From Nostoc sp. CHAB 5715 (GTDB lineage: Bacteria > Cyanobacteriota > Cyanobacteriia > Cyanobacteriales > Nostocaceae), in the NCBI RefSeq assembly GCF_020829685.1, contig NZ_JAIVFR010000258.1:1-8065 (forward strand): a stretch of 8,065 bases of DNA. The letters are read 5' to 3'. Under the pieces are notes generated by a model, which ran no database searches, was not told where the DNA came from, and was given only the letters and a program-made list of their open reading frames with translations. The first letter of the stretch is position 1. Each line of letters opens with the position of its first letter. Below are positions 1-5,729 of the stretch, one piece after another. A program made the translations under genes and the position numbers.

Positions 1-216
1 ATCAACGAACAGCAAATTCTGGACAATCTCGGTATTGAAAGTCTTAATGCCATGCAGAAATCGGCATTAAAAAACATTACGAAAGAAAATGATGTTTTCC
101 TGCTTTCCCCCACCGGTTCAGGTAAAACCCTGGCTTTTCTTTCTTGCCAATCGAAAGACTTTACCTGGTCTGCCAACACTACTCCTGAGACTACTAAACC
201 CTCTGAAACTCGTTGA
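1..216 (+). pseudogene. DEAD-box RNA helicase, 5' remnant, truncated and frameshifted
   Basis: The window opens inside a frame that reads 71 residues to a TGA at 214. It carries the N-terminal marks of a DEAD-box ATP-dependent RNA helicase: a Q-motif region (LGIESLNAMQ, Gln at fragment residue 19) and Walker A/motif I (SPTGSGKT, residues 36-43) followed by LAFL. Family members continue for more than 300 residues through the DEAD, SAT and HRIGR motifs, and none of these follows. After about position 147 the frame stops resembling a helicase. Another frame near 180-205 gives LLRLLNPLK, and short pieces near 250-270 read SRE and then, one base shifted, LQQ. These look like the expected spacer and the PTREL/SRELALQ motif (Ia). 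I infer a decayed remnant reaching about 272, just short of the P450 stop. The wording is closest to Bacteroidota-type helicases as I remember them, but that is not tested. Error-rich sequence at a contig end is an alternative. Confidence 0.72.
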
Positions 217-275
217 AAAACTGCGCTCGTCATGCGCTTAGTACGAGATCCAGGGAACCCTGCAACAAGCGCCCT

Positions 276-1808
276 TTACAACATCGGCTTACTGAACCCA
301 ATGTTGTCATCAATCACTGTTGTGGGTCCGATCGGCAGCTTTTCTGGGTCTGGCAGGTTGAGTTTCGCGAACTCGATCTTGTCGTTCCACACCTTTCTGA
401 AGAAATCCTTGAACACCTCAACCGTGAGTAACTCGCCAGGGCAGCGACGATATCCGAAACCGAAAGGCGCGTAGCCAGCATAGTCACAAACGGGAGACAC
501 CTTGTCATCGGTAATGTTGTAAACAGTGCCAAATGCACTATTGGTTATCTCAGCTTTTCTGCCGTCCTTCACCTCAAATGTCCCTTTGTGGAAAGGGCAT
601 CGGGCAAATCCGATTTCTTTAGATTTGGCTTCGTCAATTTGGTCGCTAGTCGGCGCATCTTTGTAGCGATCAGGATTGAATTGGGTTGAGTCCTGCCAGT
701 GTCGTGGGTCTTCACTGGTCGCCTTATGGGGGCTGATAACGTAGCCATATCTATCGTAGGGAGGGGTTCTTACTTCTTCGACAGCAGAGATGCTGCCAGT
801 GTTTGGCGAAATCGTGCGGAATAACTCCATCACGAACCGATCGAGGGGGGTAAAGGGCGAATCGTTTGCCTGGTCATAATCACTTGCCATAGTTTTTTCA
901 AACCATGCCCGGACGTTAGCATCCCCTGTGTCCTTGCTCAGTTTAGACATGAAGTTGTAGAGAGTGTTGCCCCACTGACTCAAGGCAACGAAATTATGGA
1001 AGCACTCGAAAACAACATCCTTGCGCCGGAAATCCTCTCCCTCTTCACCATTCTTGATCCAGTAGTATACGAATGTCTTCTGTGGATCTGCAACCGCACC
1101 CCTGACCACATCTTCGATTCTTTCATCAATCCACTCTTTCAACAACTTGCGGAGCGATCGCACCCTCATATAATTCTTGTAAACAATCTCCAGTGTTGGG
1201 TCTCGATAAGCCAGAACCGTGTTGAAACTCAGCCCGATCTCCCGCACTTCCGGCGGAATGGCATCGCTTTTGACATCCAGGTGTAGATCCCAAAACAGGT
1301 CAAAATAGTGATCCAGGTACTGATGCATCAGGGGTTTACTAGCATTCGTGGCATCAAATAGCTGGTCAAAAAACTGAACCACCTTGTCCCCATACATCGG
1401 GCGATATAAATCGGGGGTAAGGGCTGAAGCGTAAATCCTTTTTCTCCGATTATTGTCGCCACGTTTTTCGTAACCCTGGATAAATACCGAGAGTCCGTCC
1501 TCTTCCTGATTCGGCTCCCAGTTGTCATATAACAGGCCCCAAAAGTAATACGGTAGGGCATTTTCCTTGGTGAATATTACATCAATCATGGGCAGGGATA
1601 GCCTCTCTCCTTTATAGGGACTGGTTAGGAAAGCAGGCACGATCACATACTTGATGTAATCGAGATCAAAAGTAAGCGAGAGTAATTCGTGCAGACGACT
1701 GAGGGCTGCTGCCTTTCTCTCAGGCAGTCTTGAATGTATATCTTCCTTAATGTCGTCAGCCAGGTTAGCGAAAAATTCAGACAAATCAGGAATAGGGAAA
1801 AAAGACAT
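276..1808 (-). CDS. Divergent cytochrome P450 (510 aa)
   Basis: This is a heme-thiolate protein of the P450 superfamily, recognised by three ordered motifs. They are the K-helix ExxR (E328, R331 in MELFR), a PERF-like FNPDRY (377-382) and the heme-binding loop FGFGYRRCPG (449-458), where C456 is the predicted iron ligand and the FxxGxRxCxG pattern is complete. The length is full for a soluble bacterial P450, with no signal peptide or N-terminal membrane anchor. The likely I helix (about 264-288) reads FHNFVALSQWGNT and lacks the usual (A/G)GxxT oxygen-activation signature. That is a feature of P450s that work on hydroperoxides or rearrange substrates, such as the CYP74 clan. About 75 residues separate R381 from C456, longer than usual, so an insertion lies before the heme loop. 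The ATG at 1806-1808 has a good Shine-Dalgarno, GAGGTC, five bases upstream. No ferredoxin, reductase or biosynthetic gene is adjacent, so substrate and partner are unknown. It lies among broken genes and was possibly acquired horizontally. Confidence 0.88.
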   Translation of the reverse strand: MSFFPIPDLSEFFANLADDIKEDIHSRLPERKAAALSRLHELLSLTFDLDYIKYVIVPAFLTSPYKGERLSLPMIDVIFTKENALPYYFWGLLYDNWEPNQEEDGLSVFIQGYEKRGDNNRRKRIYASALTPDLYRPMYGDKVVQFFDQLFDATNASKPLMHQYLDHYFDLFWDLHLDVKSDAIPPEVREIGLSFNTVLAYRDPTLEIVYKNYMRVRSLRKLLKEWIDERIEDVVRGAVADPQKTFVYYWIKNGEEGEDFRRKDVVFECFHNFVALSQWGNTLYNFMSKLSKDTGDANVRAWFEKTMASDYDQANDSPFTPLDRFVMELFRTISPNTGSISAVEEVRTPPYDRYGYVISPHKATSEDPRHWQDSTQFNPDRYKDAPTSDQIDEAKSKEIGFARCPFHKGTFEVKDGRKAEITNSAFGTVYNITDDKVSPVCDYAGYAPFGFGYRRCPGELLTVEVFKDFFRKVWNDKIEFAKLNLPDPEKLPIGPTTVIDDNIGFSKPML

Positions 1809-2003
1809 AATTTGACCTCATTGTATTATTTGCTGCAACAATCTCATTTGGCTACGTGAGATGCCAGGAAGCAACCGAACTACCGCCATAGACTTTGGTT
1901 AAGGTTGTCCAGAGTACCGCAGGGACACGATTCACTAAAGGCACTCTGCTTTACGGAATCCGCGATCGCTCTGCTGTTGTCGGAATCTCAACCAATACGG
2001 AAA
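1809..2003. other. Gap with unassigned open stretch
   Basis: This stretch separates the P450 start from the truncated NmrA-like gene. A plus-strand frame is open from just after a TAG near 1891 to a TGA at about 2042, roughly 50 codons. It includes phrases such as GTLLYGIRDRSAVVGIS, but has no ATG and no ribosome-binding site. The minus strand also has a nearly open frame with one stop. I do not recognise either. A HIP1 site (GCGATCGC) sits at 1962-1969. The stretch is probably the residue of another gene joined to the NmrA-like remnant, and the P450 promoter should also lie here, though I see no clear -10/-35 pair. Confidence 0.4.
1814..1819 (-). promoter_or_regulatory. Shine-Dalgarno of the P450 gene
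   Basis: On the minus strand GAGGTC lies five bases before the ATG at 1806-1808. It supports that start over internal alternatives. Confidence 0.6.
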
Positions 2004-2417
2004 TCAGCAGCGCACTGAACCCCTACCTAAAACCAAAGGCATGAATACGTAGTGAAAAAGAAAGCGTGTATCCGCCGCACTGTCACCCACACCCAGGGCA
2101 GACTCGTAGATAAAGCGCCGCACATTCATCTTTTCCATTGCTTGCAAAATGTGATGAATGCCATGCGTGAGCGATGGAACTTTGGTCAGCAGATTGTTTG
2201 AACTGAGCGCACATAGTGCCCCATCGTGCCCTTCAACAGCGCGTTCAACCTGTTCATAGTTTGTGACATCCCCTAGCGTAATTCTCAAATTGTCGTGCTT
2301 AATATCAAACTTGTCGGGGTTTCGCACAAACGCTGTAATCTTGTGGTTTTGCTCAAGGGCTTGCTTGACGATCTCCCGTCCAGTTCGTCCCGATGCACCA
2401 AAAATAAGGAGTTTCAT
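2004..2417 (-). pseudogene. NmrA-like NAD(P)-binding protein, 3'-truncated
   Basis: The product is an atypical short-chain dehydrogenase/NmrA-like Rossmann protein. The N-terminus MKLLIFGASGRTG carries the GxxGxxG dinucleotide-binding loop (G7, G10, G13). It is followed by VRNPDK (residues 32-37), LGDVTN (49-53) and the FIYESALGVGDS strand (102-113), the typical order of this group. The frame then reads RFLFHYVFMPLVL and breaks into GRGSVRC before a stop, giving 137 residues. Relatives run to about 200-220 residues, so the C-terminal substrate-binding part is missing. The break is at about 2030. A TTG two codons upstream (2421-2423) is in frame, but ATG 2417 gives the family N-terminus. That ATG lies two bases after the TGA of the upstream membrane-protein gene, which indicates translational coupling in a former two-gene operon. 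The residual protein keeps a nucleotide-binding fold but is unlikely to be an active reductase. Confidence 0.75.
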
Positions 2418-2419
2418 GA

Positions 2420-2816
2420 TCAATTTTTTTCATCGTAGTAATGAACATTCTTCTTCAACAACAAAGACATCATACACAAAAAGAGCAATGCATTGGCGAG
2501 GTTTGGCAGTTGGCGCAACCACAAATCGGTAACTAGTAGGCGATCAAGCAACGGAATCGATAAACCGTCGTTGCTGAGTTGAACCTGAATCGGCACTTGA
2601 ATTGTGAGGGTTGAAATCCAGGCGATTATTTTAAATACAATCGCAAGTGCGATCGCCCACAGCGGAATCACTACGGGTCGAAACCACAGCAGCAGAATCG
2701 TCAGAATGCTGGCAACAACGATTGGAACCACCAAAAAAACCGATCACTCGCGGACTGACAGCCTGGTGATACGAACGGAACTCATCCGCTCCGATTAAAT
2801 TCAGATTCAGAATATT
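2420..2816 (-). pseudogene. Conserved small membrane protein, frameshifted and start-less
   Basis: The intact downstream frame (2420-2734) encodes 104 residues with three strongly hydrophobic segments (about 3-17, 22-43, 76-94), ending in KKNVHYYDEKN and a TGA two bases before the NmrA-like ATG. Upstream, a different frame reads GADEFRSYHQAVSPRVIGF and runs into a run of seven T (2733-2739 on the plus strand, as A). Removing one T joins the frames as SPRVIGFLVVPIVVASIL, a smooth continuation into the first hydrophobic segment. I therefore infer a single-base insertion in the homopolymer. The upstream frame is open only to a TGA at 2817-2819 and has no ATG, so the true 5' end also seems lost. 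It overlaps the last bases of the antitoxin-like gene. A GTG or other start at 2734 could still yield a shortened protein. Function is unknown. It was probably an operon partner of the NmrA-like gene. Confidence 0.66.
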
Positions 2817-3043
2817 TCATGACCTACAGGCTTTCCACTGTCAATTTCACCATGTAAGTTATCGGGTGTTACTCGTGACAGTAGTTCATCGAGGTCATCT
2901 ACTTTTTCACTTAAGCAAGGTAAGTTGCTCGTAATGCTTTGCAATGCTAAAGATTCTATAGATTGACCAGTTAACTCAGCAAGATGATGCAATTGCTCAA
3001 ACAGGGATTCTGGAATTTCTAACGTCAGTTTTTGGTTAGCCAT
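2807..3043 (-). CDS. Antitoxin-like small protein, no toxin partner
   Basis: This 78-residue protein has two recognisable parts. The N-terminal half (MANQKLTLEIPESLFEQL, then a helix AELTGQSIESLALQSI, residues 22-37) looks like the ribbon-helix-helix-type or short DNA-binding heads common in cyanobacterial antitoxin-like proteins. The tail (VTPDNLHGEIDSGKPVGHEIF, about 58-78) matches the acidic C-terminus seen on PemI/MazE-type antitoxins, usually ending in VGxE(I/V)W, which binds a PemK/MazF or PIN toxin. The expected toxin would follow directly downstream. Instead, an ATG overlapping the 3' end (about 2818-2820) opens only a 12-codon frame, and the frameshifted membrane-protein remnant begins. 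I infer an orphan antitoxin left after toxin loss. There is no clear Shine-Dalgarno before ATG 3041-3043. A solitary regulator in use is the alternative. Confidence 0.68.
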   Translation of the reverse strand: MANQKLTLEIPESLFEQLHHLAELTGQSIESLALQSITSNLPCLSEKVDDLDELLSRVTPDNLHGEIDSGKPVGHEIF

Positions 3044-3126
3044 CTTTGGGGAGATTCGATTGTTGTTAAAGTATTCGCTGGCTTTACATTTCGTTACATA
3101 GGTCGATTTTTTAACGCCGACTTACT

Positions 3127-3187
3127 TACTACCTTAATTCCATCTGCTTATAACGATTTTCCTGCTAAAGAAATTGCTGCGATCGCA
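3127..3187 (-). pseudogene. Short duplicated fragment of proB (PUA-domain part)
   Basis: These 61 bases align without gaps to 4636-4696 inside proB, with five mismatches (3143, 3149, 3163, 3168, 3178). In the proB frame they read [12 protein letters not shown], a stop (TAA), then ADGIKVV, against residues 287-305 of the ProB in this window. The fragment is therefore a decayed copy of part of the C-terminal PUA domain. No similarity is clear on the far side (below 3127). Similarity fades quickly above 3187, although an AT-rich tail may still be related. It retains the HIP1 site. Confidence 0.8.
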
Positions 3188-3489
3188 TTTCTATTATTTG
3201 AGTATAAATATTTTTGTCGGAAGATAAATACCATCAATTATTAATAATATACTATCGTCACTTAAGTGTTCATGCTCGCAAGCCTTATAAAAGGGTTACA
3301 GATCCAAAATCTGCAAGTTAAATTCGCTACAGCTTGTTTGAATATTTTCAATATTTATCCAGTTTTATGTGTTTTTTTTTACAGTATACTACGTGTAGTT
3401 GCCACCCTCTAGTGTCGAGATGAGGAAGCGATACTAATACTGCGTGAAGACATACCAAATTTAGTAATTAAAGCCTAAGGAAACTACCG
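3188..3489. other. Gene-free AT-rich stretch with small palindromes
   Basis: No coding frame can be supported here. I see a perfect 10-bp palindrome CACTTAAGTG (3259-3268), a small hairpin CAGAT/ATCTG (3299-3313) and a long T run (3372-3380). A possible -10 box TATACT sits at 3385-3390. The stretch lies between the proB fragment and the small membrane-protein gene and probably contains that gene's promoter. No tRNA-like cloverleaf or transposon end was recognised. Confidence 0.45.
3385..3390 (+). promoter_or_regulatory. Possible -10 element for the small membrane protein
   Basis: TATACT is a close match to the sigma-70 -10 consensus, about 100 bases upstream of the ATG at 3490. No convincing -35 is seen 17 bases before it, so the call is weak. 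Confidence 0.25.
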
Positions 3490-3705
3490 ATGGAAGAGAA
3501 TTCACCATTTCAATCTTGTTTGGGACTAATTGTTTTGTTAATAGTATCTAACGTCTTGTTATTTGGTTTCGGAAAGATTTTTGCTCCAATTATATGGAGA
3601 AGCGAAAATGATAAGTTTTGTCAAGAAAAGGGTTATTGGTACGCAGAAGACAGCACTGTTTTAAACAGTGTAAACTGCAATAGTTGGTTTGTAAAACCAA
3701 GATAG
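3490..3705 (+). CDS. Small single-pass membrane protein, unknown function
   Basis: The 71-residue product is preceded by a Shine-Dalgarno-like AAGGA (3477-3481) eight bases before the ATG. Residues about 9-31 (CLGLIVLLIVSNVLLFGFG) form one hydrophobic helix after a short acidic N-terminus, so it is probably an inner-membrane protein with the bulk of its tail on one side. The tail has three aromatic-rich patches (KGYWYAED, NSWFVKP) and two cysteines (C44, C63) besides C10 at the membrane edge, which could form a disulfide if the tail is periplasmic. I do not recognise the family. The gene stands alone on the plus strand, convergent with the Uma2 gene. A perfect inverted repeat lies within its 3' end (3654-3670). 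The ribosome-binding site and the coherent membrane/soluble pattern support a real gene. Confidence 0.55.
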   Translation: MEENSPFQSCLGLIVLLIVSNVLLFGFGKIFAPIIWRSENDKFCQEKGYWYAEDSTVLNSVNCNSWFVKPR

Positions 3706-3800
3706 TCTCTCCAAGAAAGTGGTAGCAAATTTTGGTTGGGCGTAAAGACATTGAAGCTTATCGCCAAATATCGCTTATTTTATTGTTTTACAATCTACTT

Positions 3801-4388
3801 TCACTTTTGTATAAGTTGGCGAAATTCTCTAATCGCTTCCAAGGGAGAGGACAACAAAATACAACGATTGAGCAGGGATAAATCTAATTCTGGTAATAGC
3901 TCACTTGTAACAACTTTCTCATATTCTTGCTCTCGTAAGCAGTAAACTTCAATTGTGCCATCTTCCCAAAACCAAACTTCCGGGACTCCCATTAATTTGT
4001 ACTTCTGTAACTTTATGGGACTCCCGCTAGTAATGACTACTTCAATACAGAGGTCTGGTACAGGTTTGTCGCTTCCAAAGCAATAAGATAAGTCAGCTTG
4101 ATATTCTACTATCTCAGGAATAACCTGGCTAAAACTCCCACTGGGGAAAAATTCAATGCCCTGTTCCAAGAAATACTGCCCCAAGAGCAAACCAGTTAAA
4201 CACTTAATTGCCTCATGAGGCTTGCCAATACTCACAATTTCTAAGATCCCCTTACAATAAAACAGCCGCACCCCTGGCACATTTTCAAAGCTGGCTTGAA
4301 TCGCTTTAAACTGTTCCCAACTTAACCCATGTCTGAAGAAGCGTTGTTCTTCTGGGAAGTTAACAGCATTTTCTAACGTTTGAGTCAT
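3801..4388 (-). CDS. Uma2-family PD-(D/E)XK endonuclease-like protein (DUF820)
   Basis: This is a member of the Uma2/DUF820 group, which is greatly expanded in cyanobacteria and built on a restriction-endonuclease-like fold. Biological roles are mostly unknown. Numbering from the ATG at 4388 (195 residues), the visible core comprises LEIVSIGKPHE near 49-59, the acidic strand QADLS (D99), VPDLCIEVV with D112 and E116, and KLQKYKLMGVPEVWFWEDG. The last matches the usual KxxxYxxxGV(x)E-W pattern, with K126 as the likely catalytic lysine. All the expected acidic and lysine positions seem present, so it may be active. The residues between E116 and K126 (VVITSGSP) are a little shorter than the family norm. 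An in-frame GTG at 4398-4400 would add four residues. I prefer the ATG, though neither has a strong ribosome-binding site. It follows proB on the same strand after about 50 bp and may be co-transcribed. Confidence 0.87.
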   Translation of the reverse strand: MTQTLENAVNFPEEQRFFRHGLSWEQFKAIQASFENVPGVRLFYCKGILEIVSIGKPHEAIKCLTGLLLGQYFLEQGIEFFPSGSFSQVIPEIVEYQADLSYCFGSDKPVPDLCIEVVITSGSPIKLQKYKLMGVPEVWFWEDGTIEVYCLREQEYEKVVTSELLPELDLSLLNRCILLSSPLEAIREFRQLIQK

Positions 4389-4440
4389 AATATTTTTCAC
4401 TCTCGCAGTTAGTACTCACGAAATTTATCTCATTTCCATC

Positions 4441-5550
4441 TTAAATCAAAACCAAATTATCCCGGTGAATCACGGTTTCCACACCTGCATAGCCTAAAAT
4501 TGCGGAAATTTCCCGCGAATGACAGCCGCGAATCTTTTGCAATTCATCGCTGTTGTAATTCACAAGTCCTCTAGCAATTTCGTTACCGTTGCTGTCACAC
4601 AATTGCACTGCGTCCTGTGTGCGAAACTCTCCTTCTACTACCTTAATTCCAGCTGCTAATAACGATTTTCCCGCTAGAGAAATTGCCGCGATCGCACCTT
4701 CATCTAAATACAATTTACCCACAGGTAGAAGTCCGTAAGCTATCCAACGTTTACGCGCCGAAGTTGGTTCGGGTTGCGGTTCAAAATGCGTTCCAATAAG
4801 TTCACCCTTGATAATTTTTTCTATATTCTGGGGAAATCGCCCTTGGGTAATTACGGTACGAACTCCCGCCGCGATCGCAATTCTGGCAGCCGAAATTTTT
4901 GTCACCATACCGCCAGTACCCCACTGAGAACCTTGGGAACCTGTTTGTATTTGTAATTGAGCTAATTCTTTAATGCTACTAACTAAAGCGATGGGTCGCG
5001 CATCTGGTACGGAACGCGGATCGGCTGAGTACAGCCTATCGACATCGGTAAGCAAAAATAGCCAATCTGCTTCTACTAGGCTGGCAACTAATGCCGAAAG
5101 GGTGTCATTATCACCAAATTTTAGTTCGTCTATTGCTACGGTATCATTTTCATTGACTATTGGGATCACTCCCAGTCCCAATAGTTCCTGAAAAGTGTTA
5201 TAGGCGTTGAGATAGCGGCTGCGCTGTACTAAGTCGCTGCGAGTCAGTAATACTTGAGCGATCGCCTGTTGCAGGGTAGTAAATAAATCATCGTATATAC
5301 GAATTAACCTGCCTTGTCCAACTGCTGCTACAGCCTGTTTTAGTGCGATCGCTTTGGGACGTTCAGTTAAGCCTAACCGCGCACAACCTACCCCCACAGC
5401 ACCAGAGGAAACTAAAATCACCCGATGTCCTTGGCGTTTTAAATGGCAGAGTGTTTCCGCCAAGGTGGCGATCGTAGAAAGTGCTAATTGTCCCGTTTCT
5501 GGTTGAGTTAGGCTAGAAGTACCGATTTTGACAACAATTGTTAATACCAT
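4441..5550 (-). CDS. proB: Glutamate 5-kinase (gamma-glutamyl kinase)
   Basis: ProB phosphorylates L-glutamate with ATP to gamma-glutamyl phosphate, the first and usually feedback-inhibited step of proline synthesis, in the cytoplasm. The 369 residues match the family length with both domains. The amino-acid kinase domain (about 1-255) shows [10 protein letters not shown] (6-15), VSSGAVGVG (47-55), [10 protein letters not shown] (130-139), [12 protein letters not shown] (145-156), [12 protein letters not shown] (168-179) and [12 protein letters not shown] (211-222), the phosphate, glutamate and nucleotide-binding stretches. The C-terminal PUA domain (about 270-365) starts at [18 protein letters not shown]. 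The ATG at 5548-5550 gives the expected [16 protein letters not shown]-terminus, though no strong ribosome-binding site precedes it. An array of 7-bp repeats lies immediately upstream. proA is not in the window. Codon use and four HIP1 sites agree with a resident gene. A 61-bp piece of its PUA region is duplicated near 3127. Confidence 0.98.
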   Translation of the reverse strand: MVLTIVVKIGTSSLTQPETGQLALSTIATLAETLCHLKRQGHRVILVSSGAVGVGCARLGLTERPKAIALKQAVAAVGQGRLIRIYDDLFTTLQQAIAQVLLTRSDLVQRSRYLNAYNTFQELLGLGVIPIVNENDTVAIDELKFGDNDTLSALVASLVEADWLFLLTDVDRLYSADPRSVPDARPIALVSSIKELAQLQIQTGSQGSQWGTGGMVTKISAARIAIAAGVRTVITQGRFPQNIEKIIKGELIGTHFEPQPEPTSARKRWIAYGLLPVGKLYLDEGAIAAISLAGKSLLAAGIKVVEGEFRTQDAVQLCDSNGNEIARGLVNYNSDELQKIRGCHSREISAILGYAGVETVIHRDNLVLI

Positions 5551-5556
5551 CTTTGA

Positions 5557-5590
5557 ATTTTAGATTTTAGATTTTAGATTTTAGATTCAG
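5557..5590. repeat. Heptamer tandem repeat upstream of proB
   Basis: Four perfect copies of ATTTTAG (5557-5584) are followed by a degenerate ATTCAG. The array begins seven bases before the proB start, so it sits in the proB leader on the minus strand (CTAAAAT units). It resembles the short tandem repeats scattered between cyanobacterial genes, and related units occur at 6255 and 7683. Confidence 0.85.
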
Positions 5591-5713
5591 ATTAAACATC
5601 TTGCAATACGGTTCAGTTAAGAAAAAATAACTTGTGAGTTACAGGGCAGTCGAGTTAAAATTTTCTGTAATTTACCAGCCATTGCCCTTACTAAAATCAA
5701 CCGTAATAACATC

Positions 5714-5720
5714 AGGAGAG
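5714..5720 (+). promoter_or_regulatory. Shine-Dalgarno deciding the start of the SnoaL-like gene
   Basis: AGGAGAG lies nine bases before the ATG at 5730. A GTG at 5634 is in frame, but the 32 residues it would add look unstructured, so 5730 is preferred. Confidence 0.7.
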
Positions 5721-5729
5721 TCAATCAAG

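Noticed and set aside
996..1286. Open frame of 96 codons on the plus strand
   Set aside because: It lies wholly antisense to the P450, has no ribosome-binding site, and its composition is explained by the P450 codons on the other strand.
1328..1561. Second minus-strand frame within the P450
   Set aside because: It overlaps the P450 coding frame out of phase. The P450 motifs prove which frame is used.
2263..2532. Plus-strand frame across the NmrA-like and membrane-protein genes
   Set aside because: It is antisense to two recognisable gene remnants and has no protein features of its own.
3032..3244. Plus-strand frame of 70 codons over the proB fragment
   Set aside because: Much of it is the antisense of a decayed proB piece, and it begins inside the antitoxin start region without a ribosome-binding site.
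3245..3480. Possible transposon end or CAST-like end in the gene-free stretch
   Set aside because: I see small palindromes but no paired terminal repeats, no target duplication and no transposition gene.
3736..3945. Plus-strand frame overlapping the 3' end of the Uma2 gene
   Set aside because: Half of it is antisense to the Uma2 coding region and the remainder has no family resemblance.
4774..5191. Two plus-strand frames inside proB
   Set aside because: Both are antisense shadows of a certain proB gene.
5557..5590. CRISPR-like array
   Set aside because: The units are 7 bp in direct tandem with no spacers, and there is no cas gene.
5634..5729. GTG start adding 32 residues to the SnoaL-like protein
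   Set aside because: AGGAGAG stands correctly spaced before ATG 5730, and the added residues do not look like part of the fold.
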